A stretch of 64,000 bases of DNA from Stenocarpella maydis (taxonomy: Eukaryota > Ascomycota > Sordariomycetes > Diaporthales > Diaporthaceae): assembly GCA_002270565.1 (NCBI GenBank), contig NQMI01000134.1, positions 65,972 to 129,971 of the forward strand, in the 5' to 3' direction. Within the stretch, counting starts at the first letter, position 1. The number at the start of each line of letters is the position of its first letter. This document shows, piece by piece, positions 47,130 to 58,147 of the stretch. The translations under genes were made by a program, and so were the position numbers. The notes under the pieces are model-generated. The model searched no databases and was not told where the DNA came from. It worked only from the letters and a program-made list of their open reading frames with translations.

Positions 47130-48130
47130 GATCATGCGCGTGAAGGGTATTGCTAAAGCGCATTCTGGAGAACAACAAGGTCCGGAAATAGGGAAACGCC
47201 GGGCCGGTTTGCCAGATCATAGCTGTGCCACGACCACCACACCCGGTCGATGCTGCCATGGTGCAGTTGTATGGTCAGTCTTGGTGGCATCGCCCTGGGG
47301 CCTGCATGTCAGACAATAGGAAACGAACTCACAAAAGAGCATAGGGTCTGCCGGCGAACCATACAGATCGCACGTTGGCATGCGAGTATGCCGGGGAAAA
47401 GACGATGATCCCACCACGGCCGACAGATCTCACCTCAGGTCCACCAACGCCACAAATAACCGCCGCTGTATATACCCCGGGCTTCAGGAAGCATCGAAAC
47501 CGGGACCCCGCTTCCACGGTCCTGGCGAACCAGTCGAAATCCTTCTGCCGCAGCCTCGACTCTGTCTGGCCCATGCTCGGACACCGCCTGGCAAAGCTGG
47601 GACTGTTCCCCCCCCCCCACCCTCAAGCGCTGCGGGTTGCAGGATGTGCTTCTTGCCGGACATTCCATGCCTGAGAATGGCCCGTCGGGTGAACACCCGC
47701 CGCCCGTCCGACACCCAGCAGAGCAACCGCGTCCGATGTGCTTCCCCCCCTCCCCCCCGATGTAGGACACATACCCGCTGGCGCCAAACAAGGCATCAAG
47801 TACGGGCGAGCTGATGAATGCTGCTTCTCCGATGGCCATATCTGGCGCCCAGTCCCAATGCGCTCGTCCGTCGCGGCGAGGTATTAGTGCCAGGGGAGGA
47901 AGCTGCCCACACCGTAGAAAGAGAAGGGTCTGCTGGGTGAGGGTATGAAGGGGGGGCTGCCGCAGCGAGACCTGGCGCAAGGGCGGTTGGAGGCAGGCGT
48001 GCAAGGATAATATGCTCTGATGGAGTGGTTCTTGGACATCTGCGGACTGCGCGTACCGGTATGCTGATCGGCGAGGTCAAGGACGCCGACTGCGACGTCA
48101 TGAACAGATGAATGGCCATGTTTATTCTCA
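47130..48130 (-). pseudogene. Tyrosinase-like copper oxidase, disabled
   Basis: Scattered over three minus-strand frames are the landmarks of a fungal tyrosinase central domain, in the right order. GSFLPWH (a CuA helix) lies at about 47884-47915 and HWDW with SSPVLDALFG at about 47805-47860. GVGGP lies near 47460, CDLYGSPADPMLF at about 47340-47375, and HHGSIDRVWWSWHSYDL (CuB, third His) at about 47210-47263. Lesions are a TAA at 47884-47886 right after PWH, a frame slip before HWDW, and lost 3' splice sites: both expected introns before DLYGSPADP and before HHGSID have a good GTGAGA/GTGAGT donor but no AG. The C-terminal part stops at a TAG near 47148. The N-terminal signal and first Cu ligands could not be traced with confidence. 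Confidence 0.75.
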
Positions 48131-48818
48131 GCACAGGTCCGAGGGCAGGCCTTGATGAAACAGCGGGGAGTTCCTCCTCATGAGTGCTCCCCCTCTCCTT
48201 GGCTCATCTTTTTAGGTCTCATTTCATGCATTGACCGCAAGCGTTGCGCTATTCCGCAAGAGTTATATGGTTCTAGGTGTAAAAATTATGTGAGGATTTC
48301 TTAGGGGAGAAGAAGTTGCTCTACTTGCTAAGGCGTGGGGTTTGGCCGATAAGAAATTTCTCTCTGGACTGATTCTGATTATTCCCTTTCATTTTCTTGG
48401 AAGTGGAGGAGCTTTAAATTCAATGTGTTTTAAGTTCTGATTAGAATTATCTCTTCTTCGTGATTGTCTCTTTGTGGCTGCTCTTTGTGACTGCTCTTCG
48501 TGACTGCTTCTTCATAGCTGCCTCTTTATAAGTATATTTTTTTTCGGCCTAAGTTTGTGCTTTTCTCCCCAATTTCTCCTTATATGACTTTTACACCTAT
48601 ATCCTGTAACTCTTGCGGCTACCGGAATTCTTGCGGCTATTGCAACTCTTGTGTTGAGAATATGTCTTGAAAACCACGTAATTAAGGCTTGCAGGCTTAT
48701 AGCGAACCCTGGTATGGTGCCCTTAATTGAAGCGGTCTGACTGAATTGATGTGTCATATATTAAACATTGAAAAGAGAGTTTCTGAATCTGCCAAATAGA
48801 AAGACCTCTTCAAGCGTC
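48131..48818. other. Intergenic, AT-leaning, nothing recognised
   Basis: About 690 bp, AT-leaning from 48200 on, with simple T-rich runs (e.g. around 48535). Short internal echoes such as repeated GACTGCTCTTCGTGACTGCT at 48476-48510 are visible. No gene. Confidence 0.45.
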
Positions 48819-50806
48819 TCAAACCAGGAGCACCGGCTTCTCCTCAGACCCCAGATTCGCGCCCAACAGAGTCGCCACGCCAACACGCTCATAATACTCC
48901 TCCGGCCGATCCGACAACAGGCGAAAAGAGCGATTGGTGACAGGACGGACCAACAAGACATAGTGGTCAACCTCATCCCCATCTCCAACCCACACCTCCT
49001 TGCCCAACACAACACATCTCCACGAGTCGTCGAGAGCCTCAGGAGGCTCTAGAGCATCGAGCACAGCCCTGTCTTTCAGCACGGCAACGTCCAACTGCAA
49101 CTTCCTCGCCCTCAACTCCAGGGCCCAGTACGGAGCGCCTGGAGGCCCACGTTCGTACTCGGTCCACACGATCCCGCCAAAGTCGATGTCCAAGAAGGTT
49201 ATGCCGCCGCTATACGCCATCCAGGACCAAGACGGCGGCGGCCTGGCACTGTCGTCACCATAATCAATACCTCTGAGCGAGCCCGGCCACGCGGCACGCC
49301 AGAGGAGCGTCCTCGCGGGCCAGCGCCAAAACACACCATGGTCGACGTCCGACTTGAAGACGCGGGCGATGCGCCGCTGCAGGCCCGCGATGGCGTGCGG
49401 GCGGTCCGTCTCCCGCGACAGCGCCAGGGCCGAGTAGGCCGAGTAGAAGTGCTGCAGGAGCCGGGTCCGCTCGTCCTTGTAGAACTGCAGGGCAGAGTGG
49501 GGGAAGTTGCTGTCGCCGAGGAAGTGAGACTGCGGGCTGCGTAGTAGCTTCAGTCAGCGGTGTGCATGCCAATCCAGGGGGCTCTGAGGGCTGGGTGGCT
49601 GGGGTTTACTTTCTCAGGTGGGCCAGCGTCTCGCAGACGACGCCGTCGCCGCACTCCCAGTAGACCTGCGTGGAGGTGAAGAACATGGTCCGCCGGGACA
49701 GGGCTCGCTCCTGCAGGACCCACCCGCGCGAGCTGAGGATGCTCTGGTCGACGTCGGTGGCGAAGTCATCGATAGCCTCCGCGAGATAGAGACGCCCTGC
49801 AGACGTTGCGAGACTGACAACATCCCTTGGCTGCCTGGGGCCAAGGAACCCGACGAGGGAAGACGATGCCGAGCTTGCCGCAATGGTGCAGTGTGCGTTG
49901 TTGAACACATCTTCCATTCTTCCGGACTCTCTTAACCAGTCTTCTGCATTTCTCTGGATGATACAGAGAGAGTCGATCCAGAGGTATCGCACGCCAAATG
50001 CGCGCGTGGTCCGGACGGCGTCCCTGAAAGTCGCCGGCATCTGGTCGTACGGAATATCTGCCATCCGCTGGTCGAGGTTGCTTTGGTATGTACAGAACCT
50101 CTGGTCGTTACTCATCTGGCCCCAGCAGTGACTTAGAGCAATGTAGCAGTATTGCTCGTCCTGGTCGGTTTCGATGAGCCGGATGGGTTCCTCGCCGTTC
50201 GTCCCCACGTCGATCAGTCTTGTGGGCGGTTCCGTTGGTGACTTAGAGTCATCTTGAGGTCTCATACAGTCATGCCATTCATTGCAGTGGCGCATGACTG
50301 ATTTCAGCAAGCCGAATTGTTCAGGACTGCCTGGTTCAGGCAGTAGAGGAAGCCCGCATTGGGCGAACGACAGCGAGGGCGGAACGGGCGTGGAGACTAG
50401 GAGACAAGGTTAGGTTCATTGCTGGTCTGAAAAAACTACTTGGGCTGGTCAATGTACCTGGATCATGATAAATTGAGACTATGGGCCGACCACTTGCAAG
50501 TGGATGCACCATGATAGTTGATCCAACTCGAGCGAACGTCAGAGGTTGTGCGGGCTCGATGTTCAAGGCTGAAAGACGGCGGCCAAGGAAGTTGCACAGA
50601 TCGCACTCTGAAGCCGGGTCGCAGAAGTCGGGCAAGCCTTCCTCGATCTCGCAAAGTCGTAGCAAAGCGCCTTTAACCTTACAAGTAGTGCCAACGCGGC
50701 CTGGGCACTCTTCTAGCTGACGGGGTTGAGGCCACTGGGGCTCCAGGTCTCCGAGAAGCTCAGCCGACAAAGAGGAGTCGTTCACAGTCTCCCATTCGTC
50801 AACTAA
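48819..50806 (-). CDS. HET-domain protein (possibly the C-terminal half of a kinase-HET fusion)
   Basis: Exons 50458-50806, 49610-50396 and 48819-49536 (introns 61 and 73 bp, phases agree) encode about 618 residues. The heterokaryon-incompatibility (HET) domain shows its three landmark blocks: YIALSHCWG, RYLWIDSLCIIQ (with the conserved DSLCI) and GWVLQERALSRRTMFF followed by YWEC. In fungi, HET domains trigger growth arrest or cell death after non-self recognition. Ahead of the domain there is a Cys-containing segment (CDLCNFLGRRLSAL). No ATG opens the first exon; in-frame codons run up to an AG at 50807. The gene therefore needs upstream exons. The only ones I can see are three 3-nt microexons that lead into the kinase gene directly upstream, as annotated separately. 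If that chain is wrong, the true start is unknown. Confidence 0.85.
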
Positions 50807-51078
50807 CTTGCTAGTCCTCTGCTTGAGTCAGAGTTGGTATAACGGGCCAACGATAACCATATGGGGACATACCAGCTGCTTGAGGGTCAGCTCAGCTTGG
50901 TCAAGATTTAGTTTCAGGGGGCCCTGGGGTCGGTCTACTTACATTCTATGTATTGAAATAAAACCATGCTTGTCAGTAAGAAGAACTCGCACTCATGTCA
51001 CAAACAGGCAAGAACTCACGTACTACAAATTATTAGTCTTCATGGAATCAAGAAAACATTGCCGCACCGCCACTTACT
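50806..51078 (-). other. Chain of three candidate 3-nt microexons linking kinase and HET genes
   Basis: Read on the minus strand from the kinase: exon end CGA, intron GTAAGT...TTTGTAG (51023-51077, 55 bp), microexon TAC (51020-51022). Next are intron GTGAGT...ACATAG (50946-51019, 74 bp) and microexon AAT (50943-50945), then intron GTAAGT...AAGCAG (50876-50942, 67 bp) and microexon CTG (50873-50875). Last is intron GTATGT...AGCAAG (50807-50872, 66 bp), then the HET exon. Each intron has a branch-like CTAAT, ACTGAC, GCTGAC or CTGACT element. All junctions are phase 0, so kinase and HET frames join without a stop. An alternative last acceptor at AAGCAG (50816-50821) is also in frame. One long intron, or nested (twin) introns, would give almost the same protein. 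Confidence 0.5.
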
Positions 51079-52818
51079 CGTTGGGAGATGGGGAAGATGT
51101 CAGCGTCGGCTACCGCGGCCGTGGGTTCCCTAGGCTCGGTCAGTACCTCCATCTCATCATCCCACAGATAGCAAGGGTTGGTAGAACAATTCTCTGAGAT
51201 TCCCTCCAAGCTCTCCAGGAATCCGGCAATGTATTTTCTTTCCTTCACCGACGGGACGAGCAATTGATTCTTCACCAACACCAACAGGTCTCGTAGAACA
51301 GCGGGAAGCTTGCGGTCTTTAAGGAGCTCGCGGACGAATTGATGGACTGCTGGACGCAGTACCGGATAGTCGTCATCATATTGTTCCCAGTACCGATCGA
51401 CTCCCGGTTTGCAATCTCGGCCGCGTTCCGTGTCGAGCCTCTTCAAGCCGTCGCGGCCATGTCGCAGCCAGGTGATGAACTCGAGTAGTACGCATCCGAG
51501 TGACCACGAGTCGTACCTGCGGGAGATTATGCGTAGCTTTCCGTTCTCGCCCTTCTCCGGCACTTCGATCTCGGGTGGTGTGTACCGCTGGGTTCCGGTC
51601 CTGTTGGTGGTTGGGTCATTGTTGTTCTTGCGGACCTCCGTCTCGAAGGCGTGGTACTTTGCGATACCCACATCCGCGATCACCAAGGTGCCCAATTCGG
51701 AACCCTCGGAGTCGTTGAATCGGAGTATGTTCGCGGGCTTCAAGTCGCCGTGTCGAATACTTTCCCCGCTCACTTTCCCGTGTAGCTTGGCGAGGCCACG
51801 TGTGAGCCCCAGGATTTGATCCCAAGCCCATCGCCGAGTCTCCTCGCTCGCAGGGTTGGTATGGCCACTCCAAAGCTGAAGAAGGTTGCCTTTTGGAGCC
51901 CAAGGGAACACAATACACCGCTCAGACCCTCTTTCGTACACTGCAATAGCCTGAATGAGATGGGCATCTTTGAGGGCCCTCATCCTCTTCAGAGTCGTCA
52001 CCTCCTTCTCGAAGAACTTCTCAAGTTCTTCGTCCGAGGCCCCATTCACTCTTTGTAATTGCTTGACAGCAACCTCAAAAAGACGTGGAGAATCCGGAAC
52101 CTACAACTCGAACAATCAAGATTGATACTCTGGGCATGATATTTCGAAGCTTGGGCTTTCTTACCTCACGCAAGTGGATGTCGGCATGGCTCGATCCCAA
52201 TTTCAAATGCTCCCTGCGGAGCCCAACCCTGAATACCTTGCCAAAGTTACCACTGGCAGGAGCACCTGCCGGTATCTGGACGAATGGTAGCGGGCGTCTG
52301 GGGGAAAGGCCTTGGTGGAGGAATTGCCTCGTGTTAAAGATGACAGCATAGAACCGCCACTGCTCCGTGATGAAGCGTGATAGGTCTGACCCATTCCATT
52401 CTCTCTTGTTGTGTCCTTTAACGAAGGCATGTGGTGACAGCTTCGGTTTGTTTGTGGGATCTGCTAGGGAAGTGGTCTTCCAGCTATTTTTCGTCTTGTT
52501 CTGGTGTTGTTGTATCGGAAGATGACAGTCCTTAACTTCCTCCTTGCACAAGACTTTGATCTTCGCCACAAGCCCGCACCAAGACAGTGTGAGGAAAATA
52601 CGAGGATTCTTGTGCGCGTAATCCAGAAGGTCGGCCTGTTCCTGGGTGTTTAGGGAGCCAATGTGCGGCTTTATCGTCTCCCCCACTCGGTCTTCCGTCA
52701 TCACCATTTTGAACGCATCCTGCGGAAGATAAGCAGGGTTGCGAAGTGAATCTTTATTGTCCTCGACTTCGTCTTCGCAGAGGTCGTTAATAGCGTCCCA
52801 AATCGCGTGCGCCATCAT
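51048..52818 (-). CDS. Protein kinase with fungal N-terminal domain (possibly fused to HET)
   Basis: Exons 52165-52818 and 51078-52100 over a 64-bp intron; without the microexon chain the frame would end at 51048, giving 568 residues. An N-terminal region of about 160 residues (YLPQDAF..., then WNGSDLSRFITEQWRFYAVIF) has no domain I can name but recurs in the kinase at 54.8 kb. The kinase domain has the glycine loop SGNFGKVFRV and Lys231 in EVAVK. Its catalytic loop is RHGDLKPANIL (Asp337; HGD rather than HRD), the metal loop is ADVGIAK (DVG rather than DFG), and TQRYTPPEIE and YDSWSLGCVLLEF follow. The core Lys, Asp and Asn are kept, so activity is possible. The same-strand HET gene starts at once downstream, which suggests a shared signalling role. 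Confidence 0.85.
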
Positions 52819-54840
52819 CCAATCAGATTTGAAGAATACTCCGGAAGTTTACGCAAAGGCAAATAGATTATAGTGTAATATGTATCTGTTCTGTGAAAAT
52901 GTCCGTGGGCCAAGTCTGCTCGAAAGAGAGAGCAGCAAAAGCCTTTATCCACCTTCGACCTGCGCCAACATTCGAAAGTGGTAACCCCTCTGAGACTGGT
53001 TTTGAGCCGCATGGCTGGCAAAACTGAATTAATTTGGGTGAAAGATGACAGTGACCCTGCATGCGCTCCCAAAGCCGTGTGTGATAAAACAGCAAAACTG
53101 TGCTGTTACACCACACACACTATTGCTGGCGGGCATACGAACACCTGGAAAGGCAAGAACGTTCAACCCCATTCGCCGTGCCGTTACACCGCAGGAACTA
53201 TTTGCTGACCGTGAGGCATGCTGGACGCCCGGACGGGGATCGCCGGCGAGTGTCCAGACCCCGGAAACACACTTGTGACGCCTCCTGCCTGGGCAGTGCA
53301 TCGAGCAGAGCCGCAACCGCAGCCGGAGCCTGCATATGTGTCGGGAAGCTGTCGCTTGCGATCGGCATTCTGGTTCTTACGTGAGATGAAGGGAGCCTGG
53401 CACGCCTGGCTATTGATGTGATGGCGCTAGCCAGGGCCAAAGATCGAGCATGACTTCAACGAATCAATCCAATTTCGCACGCCTATTTGCGGGACAGATC
53501 TACCGCTGCACACTGCCCTGGCCGGCAAACTTTGGTGTTGTCCTGAGAAAAGTCGTGGAGAAACTCGACACAAGCCACACATACTATTTCGGTACAAGCA
53601 CATGTTCCGGTCCTGGAATAGCTTGCCGCCTCGTCTAGCTGAGCACCTAATTCATCATAACCATCCTGCTTATACTACCCGTAGCCCTATTTTCCGTCGC
53701 CAGCCTGCTCCCATAACCACTATTTCATGTAGATAGGTACAGCGCTAGCATATTTGTATCGACTTTGTTTCATTCCCTATAAAGTTTTCCTCTGGCTGTG
53801 TCATTGGTGGGAGATGTTCCGGATTGCATCTCAGCCGGATGATGTATTCATCATTTCGCATCTCATAGCTCTCCAGGCCGAAGCCTCTTGATTTGCAAAA
53901 TAGTCTAAGTGTTGTGAGGAGGTCCTGTGGGCTTTTGATGCAAGTGCAGTGAAGACGCTTCTCGATTGCCTCAGGTTGTTCGCATGGCTGACTTGATAGA
54001 CCCATGATGGCTTGGATTCTGTTCGAGACAAGAAAGTGGTGCAAGAACTGCCTGCAGTATCGGGCCTGCGCTGTGAAGAAGACCGAAGTATGAGAGAATG
54101 AGTCAACGGTAGGTCATCTAATGAGGGAGATCTCAACCCTTATGTATGCTCCACGTTCTCTTAGCTGTCATGCCCAGACCCCAAACGCGGCCCACGCGGC
54201 CCAGTCTCGAGACGACCGTATGATTTGGCCAGGACTCATTCACGCTGTCTCATGTCCCACACACAGTCTGACCCCCCAAAGCCACAATCAGTTTTTACAC
54301 ATGTCATCTTTGAAAAGCCATGGTCAAGTGCATATTTGCTGACCACCATCTTTCTGCGACAGCCTTGCCCCAGTGCACCATATGGATCGCAGCAGCCCAG
54401 AATCAGAATCCGGCATAGCATCCTGGCTAGGCGCAGCGGAAAAAGGCGCACAACATGTCAAGGCTCAGCTTCCACTTCTCGGTGAAGAAGGGTGGTGGGG
54501 GCGGTTGGAGCCTCGCGTACCTCAATGCAGTAGTGACATTGGGTTTGGGGGCGGTTGTAACCAACATCAATGATGGTACCCCGTGCCAGGTGCCAGTTTG
54601 AACTACCGTTATATTGACACTCTTGTGCAATATCTCGATCAATACGATTACTTTCCAAGGGCTTATCCACGTACCATCCTAAACTGAGGCCCTCTAATAA
54701 CTACTACTGGACACAACAAGGAAATTACGCCACCGAGTTTCGCCGAGGAGACACAGTTCTTGCTGTCAAGAATTCAGGCTAATCAAGAATACAGCAACAA
54801 ATGCACCGTAGGGTGTCTTGATGGATTATGGATAGATCTC
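52819..54840. other. Intergenic with one small unsupported frame
   Basis: 2 kb between the divergent starts of the two kinase genes. Two imperfect copies of a roughly 45-bp segment (around 53094-53142 and 53175-53224, sharing GTTACACC and ACTATT) are visible. No large gene is present. Confidence 0.4.
53745..54005 (-). CDS. Possible small protein or last exon
   Basis: An 86-residue frame with protein-like composition from an internal ATG (MGLSSQPCEQPEAIEKRLHC..., later FCKSRGFGLESYEMRNDEY). It has no recognised family, no clear splice partner and no neighbour evidence, so it may be spurious or the final exon of an unseen gene. Confidence 0.25.
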   Translation of the reverse strand: MGLSSQPCEQPEAIEKRLHCTCIKSPQDLLTTLRLFCKSRGFGLESYEMRNDEYIIRLRCNPEHLPPMTQPEENFIGNETKSIQIC

Positions 54841-57630
54841 ATGGTTCAAAGATGGCACTTTCCAGACATGTAAGTCAACCTCGGGATCCACAGAAGTCGC
54901 ACAACCATCTGCAGTTTCTTCTGTAACTTATTTGGACAGTCACTAAACCCACAACGATTAATTTCAGGGCCCCAGGCAGTATCCTGTAGGCAAGCTGAAA
55001 CAGCCCACCACCACTGGATCACAAGGAAGAGCCGCTGAATGGGCAGGCCGCAACAATGCAATCTTACCAGCCCACACAGACTTGGACAAGACGGATCTGA
55101 GGGCCATAAAATCAAAGCTGGAAGATGGCCGCAAGGAGAGTGTGTCGTTTTTAGAGAACGAAAGCGACTGGTTCCTCCCCCGGAACCTTATTGAAGAAGT
55201 CCTGGCGGAGCCAACAATCCAATCTCTTCTAGAAAAGGACAAAACCTGCCGCACCCACCTAAACACCATTGTTGGTGACAAGAAACGCATCAAAATCTTC
55301 ACCATCCTGGTCCTAATGAACAGCACCAAATATCTTCCCCGCATTGTTCGGAAAGGAGTCTGGGACAATGACCTTCCCTTGAAAAAAGGATCCTTGGAAA
55401 GTATATTCCGGATTTTGGGAGAAAATTCAGGCGAGTACGTGAGCCGTTTCATCTATCACCAGTCACTGGTGGCTGTGCCCGTTTGGGACTTTACTGCCCC
55501 CGATACGGAAGAGATAGAAGATTACCCTTTGAGGTTGCACAACATGCCATTCCTCAAGAAGCAAAGACTTTCACGTGGCGGGCAAGGTCTGATTTGGAAG
55601 GTACAAATCCACCCAGCCCACTTCACGGGAACACGGACTGGCTCGGTATGTCTGTATCAGGTCTGACAACCTCTTGTCGAAATTTTTGCCTCGGACTAAT
55701 TACCGAGTTCTAGAGTCGCTGGGAACGCTTCCATAGAGGCCCCGAATTCGCTGTGAAGGAGTTCTCAAAGGAAGAAGAGTTCAGACAAGAACTTTCGGCC
55801 CTGAAGTTCTTCCACCAACCGAAGACCAAACACAAGCATCTGATCAGGGTCCTAGCAGCATATTCTCAGGGCAGAAGCCACTTCTTGATCCTCCCGCTGG
55901 CCAAAGGCAACCTCGTCGAGTTCCTCAGCCAGGACAGTCCGTTATCCAAGGATCCCATCTGGCTCCTGAGGCAGTGCTGCGGCCTCACGGACGGCCTGCG
56001 CAGGATACACAGGTGTAAAGCCCCAGAGGCCGTACCGTCGCCGCACGCCCGCGGGCGCAGGTTCATCCGGGGCCGGCACGGCGACATCAAGCCGCCAAAC
56101 ATACTCTGGTTCGCCGACGACGGCCCGGCCGGGGAGAACCGGCTGGTGCTCTCCGACTTCACGCTGATGCGCTTCCACGCGCAGGGGAGCGAGACCGACA
56201 CGCTGGTGGATATGGTCGGGCGGACCAGGACCTACCGCGCGCCCGAGCTCGACTCGTCCGGCGGCCGCCGGCGGGTCAGCCAGAAGTACGACACCTGGAG
56301 CCTGGGGTGCGTGTTCCTCGAGGTCGCCAGCTGCCACCTCGTCGGCTTCAAGGCGACGCTCGGGGAGAGGCACTTTGAGGGTGGTTCCGGCCGGGGGTAC
56401 GAGACCTTTAGCACCACCCGCGTGGTGGAGGATCCCACATATGAAGACAAGTATTTCATCCAAAGGGCGGGGGAGCGGACCGCGGAGGTAAAACAGTCGG
56501 TCAAGGATGTGAGATTGACGCTTCTACCTCCCTAACTAGATGGTTGGCGGGATTGTAACTGACTGTCACCAATACAGTGGTTCTCGTACCTGCAAGGACT
56601 GGGACATTGCTCCGCCGCCCTGTCTGACTTCTTGGATCTCATCCGGGATCACATGCTCGTCATCAACCCGGATGCACGGTGGGGGTCCAAGAAGGTGCTC
56701 CGGCGCCTGAGGGAGATACAGAACCAAAAGTCCAACCCTGAGCAATACTACCGGCCAGCTGGCACGAGGGGCACCTTCCATCCCAGCTCCTTTCTTCGCC
56801 CGTGGGACGAGTCCTCGTATAATCTACGGCTCTTGCATCGCCTTGACTACGACCCGGGCCGGGTGACCTTCTCCGGCTTGAAGCCCAGCCCCATTGATCA
56901 GGACCTTAAGCTCATTGAGGCCACCTTTCTTTCCCAGTCCTTCTCCTCTTCAGGAGATGGTCCAAGCCGCTCTCAGACCACCACGACAACCGGAACTGAC
57001 ACCGCACCAGAAGTTCAAAGCCACACTGGGTCGGAGACCTCGTCAGCTGCTGATGATGCCGGCTCAAGAGAGGCCTCCATAGACCTTGCGCGTGGTTCTT
57101 GTCAGGATGATCGGCCGCAACCGCCGTCCCAAACCGACACGACAGCACGGGCGCCGAGACTCGTCCAAGACACGTCCAGTATGGGCTCCTTGGAGTTATA
57201 CACACTCTTCACCCAACACGGCGCATCCGGGGACGCACAGTTCCTGCGAACCCCCTCCAGATCCCGCGGCCCTCCTTCCTCAGGGGCCACCAGCATCTTC
57301 ACGCACGACATGCGGCGGTCCGCGTCGAGCCGCACCGCGCAGTCCACCTTGGACCCGGACGACATCTCAGAGCAGGGCCAATCAGCCGTGGGGAAGTCCA
57401 TTCCAGCGCCGGGGGTGGATGAGATGGGGGATCGGGCCGCGGGTGAGGATCTGCAGGGGGGAGACGGAGGGGAGCCAGACCACGAGGCTGAGAGGGCGAG
57501 GATGGGCTCCTCACCAGGTGAGAGATTAACCATCAGGGGGGCTTGGGCGTCATTGCGAAGAAGGCTGAAGGCTGTGTGGAAGCGAGGTGGGAAGTTTGCC
57601 CGGCGAAAGACGGAGGATCTGCTGTCATGA
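54841..57630 (+). CDS. Protein kinase with fungal N-terminal domain, paralogue
   Basis: 848 residues from exons 54841-54869, 54976-55645, 55714-56508 and 56578-57630. The 29-nt first exon is joined through the acceptor at 54975, the only one in phase. The N-terminal region (FLPRNLIEEVLAEP..., DLPLKKGSLESIF, YVSRFIYHQSLVAVPVW) follows the same plan as the kinase at 51-52.8 kb. The kinase domain has GGQGLIWKV and Lys248 in EFAVK. Its catalytic loop is RHGDIKPPNIL (Asp357, HGD), the metal loop is SDFTLMR (DFT instead of DFG), and YRAPELD and YDTWSLGCVFLE follow. A C-terminal extension of about 250 residues is rich in Ser, Thr and Pro and ends with a basic segment (RRRLKAVWKRGGKFARRK). Loss of the DFG Gly is unusual and could weaken catalysis. 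It is transcribed away from the kinase/HET pair. Confidence 0.88.
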
Positions 57631-58073
57631 AGGGATCAAGAGGAACAAAGGAAGTGTTTGTCGACGCATATACAAGAGTCTTCCGCAGCTGTAATCGACG
57701 TAGATTTATTCAACGAGGATGAGATACCAGACAACCTAATCCTACCGTAGATAATAGTATCAGGAGGAATATATATAATACCTTTATTATTAAAACACAT
57801 TTTTAATTTACCAGAGGACTTAATCTTATTATGGTATATGAAACTTCTTAGTAGTGAGTAGCCAGAAGTTATTGATGTCTAGTCCCCAGCGTCTACGTTC
57901 TTGCTAGATACTGAAGTAGTTTTTGGGACTGTCAGTATGTGTTCGCCGAGCGATAAGGCCGCGTCATGACGTCTGGCACAAGAAATCGGCGCGCGGACTA
58001 GGCTCACGTGCAAGCAACGGCGTGTATCAGACAGCGATTGATCGCAGCCAATGGCACTGGAGTAACATTACAG

Positions 58074-58120
<47 letters not shown>

Positions 58121-58147
58121 GATTTTCTGCATACTTTCTGGCGTGGT
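57631..58147. other. Convergent 3' region with long poly-T
   Basis: Non-coding stretch between two convergent genes, with an AT-rich patch around 57760-57860 and a 44-nt T run. Confidence 0.5.
58076..58119 (+). repeat. Poly-T tract, 44 nt
   Basis: Uninterrupted T run about 30 bp downstream of the metalloreductase stop. It is an A44 on the coding strand of that gene, as would be left by an inserted poly-A tail, or simply a microsatellite. The length may be affected by assembly. Confidence 0.9.
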
